In this document: piece by piece, positions 51,170 to 59,910 of the stretch | How positions within the stretch are numbered: position 1 is the first letter of the stretch | Layout: the number at the start of each line of letters is the position of its first letter | Source of the DNA: JBBRCE01 sp038205115 | GTDB taxonomy: Bacteria; Planctomycetota; Planctomycetia; Pirellulales; JBBRCE01 | Assembly (NCBI GenBank): GCA_038205115.1 | Contig: JBBRCE010000026.1 | Location: 1-64,000 of the forward strand | DNA length: 64,000 bases | Reading direction: 5' to 3' | Notes under the pieces: model-generated | The model's database searches: none | The model's input: only the letters and a program-made list of their open reading frames with translations | Told to the model about the DNA's origin: nothing | Program-made: the position numbers and the translations under genes

Positions 51170-52333
51170 TCAATTGGCGGCCGGAAACGCGGCCAATTCT
51201 TTTTCAGCCCGGGACACGCCAGCGCCGTCCAGCCGGCGCAACCGCGACAGCGCGTCCGCCGCCTGCGGATTGGGGCAAGCGCTCAAGTACCCAACCACCG
51301 CGCGATTGATCGCCGCATCGCGCGTGGGCGAAGAATCGTAGAGCTTGACGACCGCGTCCAGCGAAGCCCAATCTTGCCAGCGCGCCAGATCGACAATGGC
51401 AGCCGCCGCAAATTCGCGCCTAGACAGCAGCTTCCGCATCAATTCGGCAAACCGCGCGGCTTGCACATTACGGGCGTAGTCGTGGCAAAATCGCGCGGCA
51501 TTGATGGCATGCCGCACATCGCCATCGGCCGCCTTGGGGTTGGCAAAATATCGCTCGTCCAACAGGGTGACGGCGCGGTCGCCTTCCAGCATGACATATC
51601 CGGCCAGCAGGCCATCAAATCCGGCACGGAAGTCGTCGGCTTTTTCAACAATTTGCGAATACAACAGCGAGGCATTCTTCCGCCGATCGTCACGATCGGT
51701 GGCCAGGCCGAGCGCCAGTGCGTAAAACCCTTGCCGAGCGCCGGAAATTTTGCGATCGACCACCCAACCACGAATTTTTCCTTGCGGCAAGTCCGCCGCC
51801 ACCTGCAGCACATCGTCGAGCGGTGCATGCCCGAATTCCAGAAAAGCGTCTTCGGAAATCAGTGCGTCGGAATGCTCGAGGTACTTGATGAAATACGCCA
51901 GCCGCTGCTTGGCAGGTTGACGCATGTCCGGAGCATGAAAAAAATAGGACAACCCGAGTTCGCTTGCCGCCACGACCGTGCCCTGGGGTTGGCCGTGATC
52001 GTCGGCTTCAACAAATACAATCACCAACGTTCCGGGCTTGAACTTGCCGGTGGCCGCGATGGACAGGGCTTCCGCCTTTTCGCTGGGCAGCTTGCCCCGC
52101 AATGTTTTCACCACGCGAACGTTTTGTTTACCTTCGGCTGAGTCAACAATCTCTCCAACGGCCGTGAGCCGGGCCGATTCGCGGCGTTGGGCCAGCGTGG
52201 GCTCGACTGCCGAACAAAAAGGACACGCACCGGCGGACGTTTCGGTGAGCAAGATGGCGACTGACGTCACGAGCGTCAGGCCTGCCGCAGCAATCCAATT
52301 TGAGGCCCAGCGGTGCGGTCTGAATTGAGTCAT
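51170..52333 (-). CDS. Secreted CPFC-motif protein, paralogue of the CPYC protein
   Basis: 387 aa. Signal peptide at residues 1-35 ('AAGLTLVTSVAILLTETSAGA') and, right after it, ACPFCSAVEPTLAQ, a CxxC pair at the start of the mature protein. A beta-rich segment at about 60-120 ('LTAVGEIVDSAEGKQNVRVVKTLRGKL', 'PGTLVIVFVEADD') precedes a helical half with 'KQRLAYFIKYLEHSDALISEDAFLEFGHAPLDDV' and HEAT-like helices. The same order of elements occurs in the gene at 53765-55309 ('FFLQYLDNQDPMLARDSYDEFGKAPYTDI'), so they are paralogues. It is the last gene of a six-gene operon, 36 bp after the lipoprotein gene. CxxC suggests metal or redox chemistry; function unknown. Confidence 0.75.
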   Translation of the reverse strand: MTQFRPHRWASNWIAAAGLTLVTSVAILLTETSAGACPFCSAVEPTLAQRRESARLTAVGEIVDSAEGKQNVRVVKTLRGKLPSEKAEALSIAATGKFKPGTLVIVFVEADDHGQPQGTVVAASELGLSYFFHAPDMRQPAKQRLAYFIKYLEHSDALISEDAFLEFGHAPLDDVLQVAADLPQGKIRGWVVDRKISGARQGFYALALGLATDRDDRRKNASLLYSQIVEKADDFRAGFDGLLAGYVMLEGDRAVTLLDERYFANPKAADGDVRHAINAARFCHDYARNVQAARFAELMRKLLSRREFAAAAIVDLARWQDWASLDAVVKLYDSSPTRDAAINRAVVGYLSACPNPQAADALSRLRRLDGAGVSRAEKELAAFPAAN

Positions 52334-52369
52334 GCAGGCGTGATGCGCAATCGTTATTGCGCGGCAAAG

Positions 52370-53029
52370 TTACTTGACGCTGCGGCCGTCCAAATGATAG
52401 ACCGCCATGGTTTCGCCTTCGACACCGCGCCATTCTTTGATTTTGAACGTACCTTCGACCGTAACCGCGCGGATAGAATATTCGGCCGACGTGCCTTTTT
52501 CCATTTGCACGATGATGCAATCGAACAGCGCCGCGCCTTTGCCAAAGCAGCACTGCTGGTTGTCGCGCACCAACACAAATTCCGTCAGTCCCGACTGCTT
52601 GAAGCTGGGCAGAATGAAACCGCGAATTCGAATTGGCTTACCGTCCAGTTGCTCAACTTTCGACGTCAACAGCGATCGATTGAAGGGCGCGCCTTTTTCA
52701 TGATCGAACTTGAGCACGTCGAAGTTGATTTCGCGCGCAGTGGCCACGTCCGCGACATCGGGTTGTTTAGCGGCATCATCCGGGACCGGCGCGATGGACG
52801 TTGCCATGGTGGAAGTCGGCATGGTGGAAGTCGGTTCAGCGGGCGATCGAGCGGTGTCTGCCGCGGTCATGTCGCTGGAGGGAACTCTGACTGATCGCGT
52901 CGCTGTCGTCGCCTGTTCCGTGCCGTATGAACTTTGATGCTGGCAACCACCCAGCGTTAACAGCGCTGCCAGCGCGGCGCTGCCGAAACAGTAACCGGTG
53001 ATCGATAACCGCGGTTTGGCACTGTTCAT
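52370..53029 (-). CDS. Lipoprotein with CCFG (DUF3299-like) domain
   Basis: 219 aa. N-terminal lipobox LGGC with lipid-anchored Cys29, a Ser/Thr/Ala/Pro linker to about residue 90, then the conserved domain: 'VEQLDGKPIRIRGFILPSFKQSGLTEFVLVRDNQQCCFGKGA' and 'VTVEGTFKIKEW'. The RGFxxP...CCFG pattern is that of DUF3299-like periplasmic proteins. It overlaps the upstream gene by ATGA (stop and start share bases), so they are co-translated. The paralogous domain in that gene has the same CCFG. The double Cys could bind a metal. Role unknown; context suggests an accessory to the ABC transporter. Confidence 0.8.
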   Translation of the reverse strand: MNSAKPRLSITGYCFGSAALAALLTLGGCQHQSSYGTEQATTATRSVRVPSSDMTAADTARSPAEPTSTMPTSTMATSIAPVPDDAAKQPDVADVATAREINFDVLKFDHEKGAPFNRSLLTSKVEQLDGKPIRIRGFILPSFKQSGLTEFVLVRDNQQCCFGKGAALFDCIIVQMEKGTSAEYSIRAVTVEGTFKIKEWRGVEGETMAVYHLDGRSVK

Positions 53030-53724
53030 CGTACTTCGGCCTCAGAGAGTTCATAGTACACGCCGCCCGTGACGTCTTGCTCCGTCGGTTGCGCTTTGAG
53101 ACGGAACGTGCCGGCAATTTTATATTCGTTGGTCGTGTAATCCACGCCTTGCGGATTTTTGAGTTTGACGCGAATCCGGTCCGTCAGCTTCGGATTCCCG
53201 CCGAAGCAACAACTCCCACGGTCGCGCACCAACAAGAAGTCGTTAAGGCCCGTGGTTTTACGTCCGGGAAACATGAACCCCTTGATGAAGATCGGCTTGC
53301 CTTCAAGATCGCCGATATTGGACGGAACCAGTTGACCTTGAACGCGATCGTCGGGCTGCAGCGCTTCGTAGGAGATCCGCGAGTAACCCTCTGGCACCTC
53401 TGTCAGATAGGTGTACGTCAGCAGCGAGAGACCGCCGACTAAGCAGCCCAGCGACAGGGCAGTTCCAGCCCAGGCCAGCGGCGCGCCCGCCAGCTCAGCA
53501 GGGCGAGCGCGAATGCGAACCAGCGCCGAGGCGCCGACCAACATCCCGACCACGGGTACAACAGCCATCGTCCAGTCGAGAAACGCCAGGCCAGACAGCA
53601 GGCCCATGACGACACTGCAAACCGCGCCCGTGCTTAACGCCCGGTACGAGGCGAAGTCTTCTCCGCCACGGATGTCGGTCGCTGACTCGGGATCGGCTAA
53701 CGTGGCGATCAAAAGACTGTTCAT
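53026..53724 (-). CDS. Membrane protein with DUF4190-like N-terminus and CCFG (DUF3299-like) domain
   Basis: 232 aa. Residues about 25-110 form three hydrophobic segments of the DUF4190 kind ('YRALSTGAVCSVVMGLLSGLAF', 'MAVVPVVGMLVGASALVRIR', 'WAGTALSLGCLVGGLSLLTYTYL'). The periplasmic part has 'IGDLEGKPIFIKGFMFPGRKTTGLNDFLLVRDRGSCCFGGNPKLTDRIRVKL' and 'YKIAGTFRLKA', closely parallel to the lipoprotein encoded next. So one copy is anchored in the inner membrane by helices and the other by lipid. It follows the CPYC gene by 40 bp. Confidence 0.8.
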   Translation of the reverse strand: MNSLLIATLADPESATDIRGGEDFASYRALSTGAVCSVVMGLLSGLAFLDWTMAVVPVVGMLVGASALVRIRARPAELAGAPLAWAGTALSLGCLVGGLSLLTYTYLTEVPEGYSRISYEALQPDDRVQGQLVPSNIGDLEGKPIFIKGFMFPGRKTTGLNDFLLVRDRGSCCFGGNPKLTDRIRVKLKNPQGVDYTTNEYKIAGTFRLKAQPTEQDVTGGVYYELSEAEVR

Positions 53725-53764
53725 GGAAGTTCGAGCAACAGATTGAGGGTTACGACAACGATCT

Positions 53765-55309
53765 TCAGGTTCGCGCGGAGGTTGGATTTCGCAACAACAG
53801 AAAGAACACGGCCAAAAGTACGAGCAGCGCGACGATGGCTACGCCGACAATTCGGCCCTTAGAAAAATCCGCTCGATCGGCCCATGTTGGCCGACGATCA
53901 GCGAGCGCTTTGCCGGTCGAAGCATCGGCATTATCGTTCGCGGAAGCATCGCTGGCGGGCGCGCCGAGGGCGCTGGTTTTCTGATTGGCATCACCAGATT
54001 TACCGGCCGCGGCAGGGCTGGGCTTATCGCCCGGGCCTGCATCGACGGAAGCTTTAGCATCGCTCGTTTTGTCGCCGCTCGCTTTTGCTTCGTTCGCCTT
54101 ATTGCCTTCGCCCGCGGCTTCGTTCTGCAACGCCGAAATTGCTGAAGTCGTTGCCGGAAAGAAATTATCGGCTTGCTTAAACGCTTTCGGGTCGATGGCT
54201 TTTAGTTCGACCAAATAGGTTTTGGCCTTTTCGTCAGGACAAGCGCGGAGATATTGAATGACCGGCACACGCACCCAAGCCGATTTTTCGTCCGCCTTTT
54301 TGAACAGGTCCGCCACGCGATCGATGGCCGACCAATCTTCCCACCGCGCCAAGTCCGGAATGACCAGGTCGGCCAGAGTCGGGCGATCCAGCACCAAACG
54401 CAACGCCGCGCTGAGCCGATCGAGGGGCAATAGCTTTTCTTGTCCTGTGATTCGCAACGCCATAATTGCGTTATTCGTGTCAACGTAGCTGTCGCTATCG
54501 TCACTACCGTTGTTTTTCAAAAAGCGATCTTCAATCAGCGGCAGGCCGTCGACGCCTTTGAGCGTCAGGTAACAGCCGATGGTGGCATCAAGGTTTGTAC
54601 GCTCTTTGAAGTCACCGCTTTTGACCATCGCCTCCAGCATGGGAATGTCGTTTTCCGAACCGCAGACGCTGAGCATCGTCAGATACAAACGCTTATTGCT
54701 TGGGCTGGTTTTTGAATCCTTGATCCAGCTCACCAACTTGTCGTGCGGCAGGGAGGCTTTGATCTTTTTGATGTCGGTGTAGGGCGCTTTGCCAAACTCG
54801 TCGTACGAATCGCGGGCCAACATCGGGTCTTGGTTGTCGAGGTATTGTAAGAAGAACTTCAGCCGCTCCGTCCCGTCCTTTGGCAGATTCATTGCCTCGT
54901 GTAGATACTTCGCACCGTCAGCCGGAATTGCAATCGGCGTGCCCCAGGCAATGGCGGGCGGGTCGATGCCGTTGATGACAAACTGCGTGCCGATCGGCTT
55001 TTCGCCGAAGTAAATCACTTCGATCGTGTCGCCAACTTTCAAGGTCTTGATCTTTTCGCCCTTGATAATTTCCAAGATCTCGAACTTGGCTTTGCTGGGC
55101 GCAACGTTGAGCAAGCCGGGAGTGGCGTCCGTCGCATCGGGCGCTGGAGAGGTGACCATCTTGACGATCACCGACGCGGCCGATTGATCGATCTCTTCGC
55201 ACAGTGTGGTCTGCAGGCCACCGCAGTAAGGACAGGCCAATCCGCCACGAGTGACCGCGAGCAACATGCCGAGCAGCGCGGGCAGCAACATTCGTTTGAT
55301 CATCGTCAT
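53765..55309 (-). CDS. Secreted CPYC-motif protein anchored by a C-terminal helix
   Basis: 514 aa. Signal peptide (core 'LLPALLGMLLAV'), then ACPYCGGLQTTLCEEIDQSAASVIVKMV: a CxxC pair at the mature N-terminus plus a third Cys. A beta-rich domain follows ('AKFEILEIIKGEKIKTLKVGDTIEVIYFGEKPIG'), then a helical part to about 395, an Ala/Lys/Asp/Ser-rich linker of about 80 residues, and a C-terminal TM helix ('IVGVAIVALLVLLAVFFLLL') before a short basic tail. Compared with its paralogue at 51170-52333 it adds the linker and anchor. The ATG at 55309 was preferred to a TTG at 55324; an ATG at 55303 is also possible. It lies 148 bp after the permease gene. Confidence 0.75.
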   Translation of the reverse strand: MTMIKRMLLPALLGMLLAVTRGGLACPYCGGLQTTLCEEIDQSAASVIVKMVTSPAPDATDATPGLLNVAPSKAKFEILEIIKGEKIKTLKVGDTIEVIYFGEKPIGTQFVINGIDPPAIAWGTPIAIPADGAKYLHEAMNLPKDGTERLKFFLQYLDNQDPMLARDSYDEFGKAPYTDIKKIKASLPHDKLVSWIKDSKTSPSNKRLYLTMLSVCGSENDIPMLEAMVKSGDFKERTNLDATIGCYLTLKGVDGLPLIEDRFLKNNGSDDSDSYVDTNNAIMALRITGQEKLLPLDRLSAALRLVLDRPTLADLVIPDLARWEDWSAIDRVADLFKKADEKSAWVRVPVIQYLRACPDEKAKTYLVELKAIDPKAFKQADNFFPATTSAISALQNEAAGEGNKANEAKASGDKTSDAKASVDAGPGDKPSPAAAGKSGDANQKTSALGAPASDASANDNADASTGKALADRRPTWADRADFSKGRIVGVAIVALLVLLAVFFLLLRNPTSART

Positions 55310-55457
55310 CGGACCTTTATGCAAGTGTGCGGCCGCGTGCAGTCGGCCAGCGCTGCCAGACGGAGCGTTCCGCGAATCGACCTTACATTATCCGCCAATC
55401 GCTGCGTGGGGACAATGCCACGAGCGCTGCCGAACGCGCGATTTTATGGGTTTACGC

Positions 55458-57146
55458 TCATGGGCTGGCAGACAGCGCCCGGGCGACGTCGGTTCGGTAA
55501 GCCGTAAACGCCGGTAGCAGGCCCACCAGCGACGCCAGCGCCACAATCCCCACAATCAAATAAACTTCGACCGGAACATGATAGTACGAGAGGCCGATGT
55601 TGCCGAAAAAACCAACGGAAACGCCGGTCGAATTCAGTATCCAGGGCGAAAGCACGGCGATTAACGCTTGCCCCAGCAGCCAGCCCAATAGCACACCGCC
55701 CAGCGACAGCAAAATCGACTCGAGCAGAATGATCCACATCACCGTACCGCGGCTGGCGCCGAGCGCGCGCATCACGGCAATTTCGTGCCGGCGATCGCTC
55801 ATCGAATTGTAAATGCTGACCATGATGCCAATGCCGGAGACGACAATGATCAGCACGCTCAAGCCCAGCAACAAATATTGAAAGGGCCGAACGAAGGTTT
55901 CGAAAAACGTGCCAATTTCGCCAATCGGATAGGCCATTTGGGCGATGCTGTCTTTGTTGATGAATTTTTGCATACCCATCGCACCACCAAAGCCGCGGGT
56001 GCGAATCAAAATGGCGGTGACTTCGCGCTGCTCTTCCGTCAGTGGGGCGTGATGGTGATGCCCAGCGTGCTCGTCATGGTCGTGATCGACAGCATCGTGG
56101 TCGTGATCGGCAGCCGTGTGGGCGGGCAGCTTAGCGGAATCTGTTTTCGAAGATTCCGCCTTGGCCGGTTCCGTATGCGCCGGAAGGTTGTGTGCTGGCG
56201 TTTGATCCGGCGCGGACGCATCACCAGCGGCGGCCGGTGAATCGTCATCCGTGGCGTGCTTGCGATCCGACGCATGCTGCTGTTCCGCAGCGGCGGCAGG
56301 TTTGTCAGCAGGCGCTGGCGTGGCGTCGGGCTTGGCATCGCTCGGTTTGGTTGCGGCTGGCGTGGCGCCGTGATCGTGGTCGTGATCCGTGGCGGGCGCT
56401 TTATCGTGATCGGCGTGATCGTGATCGGCGCCGGGGGCCAGCAGTTGGCCAATGTTCTTGCGTTGGAGATATTCCGGCAAGGCATGATCGCCAATCATGT
56501 AAAAGCCTTCCATGTTGGCAAACACGGCCCGGTCGGCGGGCGTGCCCATGCGCTTCAAGACGCCGACGATCGTAAAGGGATCGTGAACGTGGCCGCCACT
56601 TGCCACGCCGTGCGACGGCGCGAATTTGCCCCCGACTTTCAAACCCGTCCTGCGCGCCACTTCGGCGCCGATGACGCCGGTGAACGGCTGATCGCTCTTG
56701 AAGACAGCGCCCTCGGCAAACTCGTACTTCGGTCCTTCGTCGAAGGCCGTAAAATAGTCAGGCGTGGTGGCAACCACCCGAAACTCGTGGAAATAATCGC
56801 CCATGCAGATTGGCACGGCGCGTTCCACATAATCGCTGAAGCGTCCTGCCTGGCCGTCGCTGCGCTGCGACTTCGGCAGAAATTCTTTGTAGTACCAGTA
56901 GGGAATATTCTCGACCGGCTGGCTCAAATGAAAGACCGTGTTGAGCACTAACTGCAGTTGGCCGCCTTTGGCGCCGACGATCACATCGTAGCCCAGCGTC
57001 TGATTGTTGAACGAGCGATCCACACGCGACTCGATCACCAGCACGGCAATCACCAGTGTGATGCCAAGCGCCATGGAGATGGCCGTCAACGTGGACGCCA
57101 GCCCGCGCTGCAAGATACTCCGCCAGGCAATGGTCCAAATGCTCAT
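55458..57146 (-). CDS. ABC transporter permease (FtsX/MacB type) with His-rich insertion
   Basis: 562 aa. TM1 at about 18-38 ('TLTAISMALGITLVIAVLVIES'), a large periplasmic domain to about 410, and three helices at the end of the FtsX type ('YLLLGLSVLIIVVSGIGIMVSIYNSMSDRRHEIAVMRALGAS', 'IILLESILLSLGGVLLGWLLG', 'YLIVGIVALASLVGLLPAFTAYRTDVARAL'). Within the periplasmic domain residues about 238-370 are an inserted low-complexity stretch with some 20 His and many Asp, ending in HAGHHHHAP. This resembles the metal-binding loops of zinc transporters. MacB/Lol-type permeases work by mechanotransmission across the envelope. It starts 4 nt inside the end of the ATPase gene (ATGA-type overlap). Confidence 0.9.
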   Translation of the reverse strand: MSIWTIAWRSILQRGLASTLTAISMALGITLVIAVLVIESRVDRSFNNQTLGYDVIVGAKGGQLQLVLNTVFHLSQPVENIPYWYYKEFLPKSQRSDGQAGRFSDYVERAVPICMGDYFHEFRVVATTPDYFTAFDEGPKYEFAEGAVFKSDQPFTGVIGAEVARRTGLKVGGKFAPSHGVASGGHVHDPFTIVGVLKRMGTPADRAVFANMEGFYMIGDHALPEYLQRKNIGQLLAPGADHDHADHDKAPATDHDHDHGATPAATKPSDAKPDATPAPADKPAAAAEQQHASDRKHATDDDSPAAAGDASAPDQTPAHNLPAHTEPAKAESSKTDSAKLPAHTAADHDHDAVDHDHDEHAGHHHHAPLTEEQREVTAILIRTRGFGGAMGMQKFINKDSIAQMAYPIGEIGTFFETFVRPFQYLLLGLSVLIIVVSGIGIMVSIYNSMSDRRHEIAVMRALGASRGTVMWIILLESILLSLGGVLLGWLLGQALIAVLSPWILNSTGVSVGFFGNIGLSYYHVPVEVYLIVGIVALASLVGLLPAFTAYRTDVARALSASP

Positions 57147-57865
57147 GTCGCCACCTTTGCTGCGGGAGCCTGCACGGCACTGGCCGCGTTGAGTTTGCTG
57201 GCCGTGTTGAAATGCTCCAAATTCTCGACGCGCTGAAATTGCTGGGCAACTTCCGGGGTGTGCGTGACCAGCACCAGCGCCACGTTTTCTTCGCGACAGG
57301 TTTGACGAATGAGATCGACAATTTGCTGTTGATGACCAGCATCGACATTGGCCGTCGGTTCGTCGGCCAACACCAATTTAGGGCGATTCGCTAGCGCACG
57401 AGCCACGGCCACACGCTGCTGCTCGCCGACGGAAAGCATCGTCGGCCGATGATGCAGGCGATGCGCGAGTCCCACACGCTGTAGCAGTTCCTCGGCGCGC
57501 CGGCGGTCGGGATGTTTGCCGCCGAAGGTCATGCCCAGCAAGACGTTTTCCAACGCGGAAAAGCCAGGCAGCAAGTTGAAAGTTTGAAACACGTAGCCTA
57601 GCTTCGCGGCGCGGAATCGATCTCGATTGGCCTCCGGCAGCGCGACAATATCCGTGCCGTCAATTTGCACCACGCCCGAGTCGGGCCGGCTGATGCCGGC
57701 AATCACGTGCAACAGCGTGGTCTTGCCCGAGCCAGAGCGACCGATCAGCACCATCTGCTCGCCTGCGGCGACATCGAAGCTGGCGATATTCAGGATCGGC
57801 AACCGATTGCCGCCTGGCTCGACGAACGATTTGCGTACGTCGCGTAACGAAAGGATGTTCGCCAA
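57143..57865 (-). CDS. ABC transporter ATPase (LolD/MacB type)
   Basis: 240 aa. Walker A GRSGSGKTT, Q-loop 'GYVFQTFNLLPGFSALENVLLGMTFGGK', signature LSVGEQQRVAVARAL, Walker B 'LVLADEPTANVD' and the H-loop 'LVLVTHTPEVAQQF'. The Q-loop and 'GYVFQTFNLLP' are typical of the LolD/MacB/FtsE group. The TTG start at 57865 was chosen because GGGGAG lies 7 nt upstream; a TTG at 57880 overlaps that ribosome-binding site. First gene of the operon; its 4-nt overlap with the permease shows they form one transporter. Confidence 0.93.
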   Translation of the reverse strand: MANILSLRDVRKSFVEPGGNRLPILNIASFDVAAGEQMVLIGRSGSGKTTLLHVIAGISRPDSGVVQIDGTDIVALPEANRDRFRAAKLGYVFQTFNLLPGFSALENVLLGMTFGGKHPDRRRAEELLQRVGLAHRLHHRPTMLSVGEQQRVAVARALANRPKLVLADEPTANVDAGHQQQIVDLIRQTCREENVALVLVTHTPEVAQQFQRVENLEHFNTASKLNAASAVQAPAAKVAT

Positions 57866-58101
57866 CGGAATTCTCCCCAAGTGTAGCTACCGAATTGACA
57901 ATCGCGCGGCGCGTCAAAGTCCAGAATCTGTGTCGCGGTTCAAATTGCTACTACGCACGCCGCGCTATGCTGGTTCGCGCAGGTCCACCGCGATTCGCCA
58001 CAAGCTACCGCGACTGGCATGCGCGTCCCGACATCGCAGGCAGCTTCACACTGCGAATGCGCGCTTTAAGTGCGCACTGCGAGCACACGACGTAACCACA
58101 A

Positions 58102-59775
58102 TTAATGCGTCAGTTTTTTATATCGCAAACGATGCGGTTGGTCGGCGTCGGTGCCGAGGCGTTCGTGGCGTTGGGTTTCGTAGGTGTGAAAGTTACCTTC
58201 GCAAGTATGCACGTAACTGTTGCCTTCGAAGGCGATGATGTGCGTGGCGATGCGATCCAAAAACCAGCGATCGTGCGAAATCACCACCACGCAACCGGCG
58301 AAGTTGAGAATCGCTTCTTCCAACGCCCGCAGCGTATCGACGTCCAAATCGTTTGTCGGTTCGTCCAGTAGTAGCAGGTTGCAACCGCGGCGCAGGAGCT
58401 TGGCCAAGTGGACGCGATTTCGTTCACCGCCGGACAGCACGCCGACTTTCTTCTGCTGGTCGGGCCCTTGGAAGTTAAAACGAGCGACGTACGAGCGGCT
58501 GTTGATTTTGCGGCCGCCCATATCCAGCGTGTCGTGCCCGCCGGAAATTTCTTCGTAAATTGTCTTTTCCGGATCGAGTGCATCGCGACTCTGGTCCACG
58601 TATCCCATCTCCACTGTGGCACCGACCTTCATCGTGCCTTCATCGGGTTTTTCTAGGCCGGTAATCATGCGGAACAAAGTCGTCTTGCCGGCTCCGTTGG
58701 GGCCAATCACGCCCACGATGCCACCGGGCGGCAGGCGGAAACTGAAGTTCTCGAACAGCAAGGTTTCGCCATAGGCCTTGGTCAGATTGCTGGCCTCGAC
58801 CACCAAATCGCCCAAATGTTTGCCGGGCGGAATTTGAATTTCGAATTCCTCGAGCTTGTCTTGAAAGGCCTCGGCCGACATCTTCTCGTAGGCGGCGATT
58901 CTTGCTTTATTTTTGGCCTGCCGCGCCTTGGGCGCGAGCCGGACCCATTCCAATTCTTTGTCCAGCGTTTTCTGCCGCGCGGACGCCTGTTTTTCTTCCA
59001 ACTTCAAACGGTCGCGCTTCTGTTGCAGCCACGACGTGTAATTGCCTTCCCAGGGAATGCCGCGGCCGCGATCGAGTTCCAAAATCCACTGCGCCACATT
59101 GTCCAAGAAGTAGCGATCGTGGGTCACTGCGACCACGGTGCCGGTGTATTCGGCCAGATGACGTTCCAGCCAGGCAATGCTTTCCGCATCTAAGTGGTTG
59201 GTGGGCTCGTCGAGCAGCAGCAAGTCGGGACGCTCAAGCAGAATCTTGCACATGGCGATGCGCCGACGTTCGCCACCCGAGAGATTGGTAACCTCGGCGT
59301 CTGCTGGCGGCAGGTTCATGGCGTCCATGGCAATTTCGACTTGCCGATCGAGTTCCCAGGCGTTGAGCGTCTCGATCTGGTCTTGCACCTTGGCTTGCTC
59401 GTCGAGCAGCTTGGTCATTTCGCCATCGGTCATGGGCTCGCAAAGTTTGGCGTTGATCTGCTCGTAACGCTGCAGCACGGAGCGCGTTTTCGAGACCGCG
59501 TCCATCACGTTTTCGAACACGTTTTTGGCCGGATCCAGTTGCGGCTCTTGCGAGAGATAAGCGGCGGTAAAGCCGTCCGTCAGTTTGGCGGCACCTTCGA
59601 ACTCTTTGTCCTGGCCGGCCATGATTCGCAGCAGCGTGCTTTTGCCGGAGCCGTTGCGGCCAAGAACGCCAATCTTCGCGCCGGGATAAAACGAAAGCCA
59701 GATGTTCTTGAGCACTTCCTTTTGGCCGTGCTTCTTGACCAGGTCTTCGATTTGGAAAATGTAGTTCTTGCCCAT
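58102..59775 (-). CDS. ettA: Energy-dependent translational throttle protein EttA (ABC-F)
   Basis: ABC-F ATPase that binds the ribosomal E site and gates entry into elongation according to ATP/ADP. 557 aa, normal length. Two ABC domains: 'GVLGRNGSGKST' with 'LSGGERRRIAMCKILLERPDLLLLDEPTNHLD' and 'GVIGPNGAGKTT' with 'LSGGERNRVHLAKLLRRGCNLLLLDEPTNDLD'. The arm region in domain 1 ('TKLLDEQAKVQDQIETLNAWELDRQVEIAMDAM') and the linker 'KELEWVRLAPKARQAKNKARIAAYEKM' are characteristic of EttA. Start ATG at 59775. It sits 236 bp from the ABC operon and is probably a separate unit. Confidence 0.96.
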   Translation of the reverse strand: MGKNYIFQIEDLVKKHGQKEVLKNIWLSFYPGAKIGVLGRNGSGKSTLLRIMAGQDKEFEGAAKLTDGFTAAYLSQEPQLDPAKNVFENVMDAVSKTRSVLQRYEQINAKLCEPMTDGEMTKLLDEQAKVQDQIETLNAWELDRQVEIAMDAMNLPPADAEVTNLSGGERRRIAMCKILLERPDLLLLDEPTNHLDAESIAWLERHLAEYTGTVVAVTHDRYFLDNVAQWILELDRGRGIPWEGNYTSWLQQKRDRLKLEEKQASARQKTLDKELEWVRLAPKARQAKNKARIAAYEKMSAEAFQDKLEEFEIQIPPGKHLGDLVVEASNLTKAYGETLLFENFSFRLPPGGIVGVIGPNGAGKTTLFRMITGLEKPDEGTMKVGATVEMGYVDQSRDALDPEKTIYEEISGGHDTLDMGGRKINSRSYVARFNFQGPDQQKKVGVLSGGERNRVHLAKLLRRGCNLLLLDEPTNDLDVDTLRALEEAILNFAGCVVVISHDRWFLDRIATHIIAFEGNSYVHTCEGNFHTYETQRHERLGTDADQPHRLRYKKLTH

Positions 59776-59910
59776 GTGCTCTGTCGCGGGATGACCGGTG
59801 GAAAACCCAGAATGAATCGGTAGTCTCGAATTCTAGCAAACACGATCGCAAACTGGCAGGGGATGCACCTCGGCAACCGTCGAGCGGTGGCTTCGGCTTG
59901 TCTGCTGGCC

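Noticed and set aside
57866..57880. TTG at 57880 as start of the ABC ATPase
   Set aside because: This TTG overlaps the GGGGAG that is well spaced for the TTG at 57865, which also gives the usual N-terminus.
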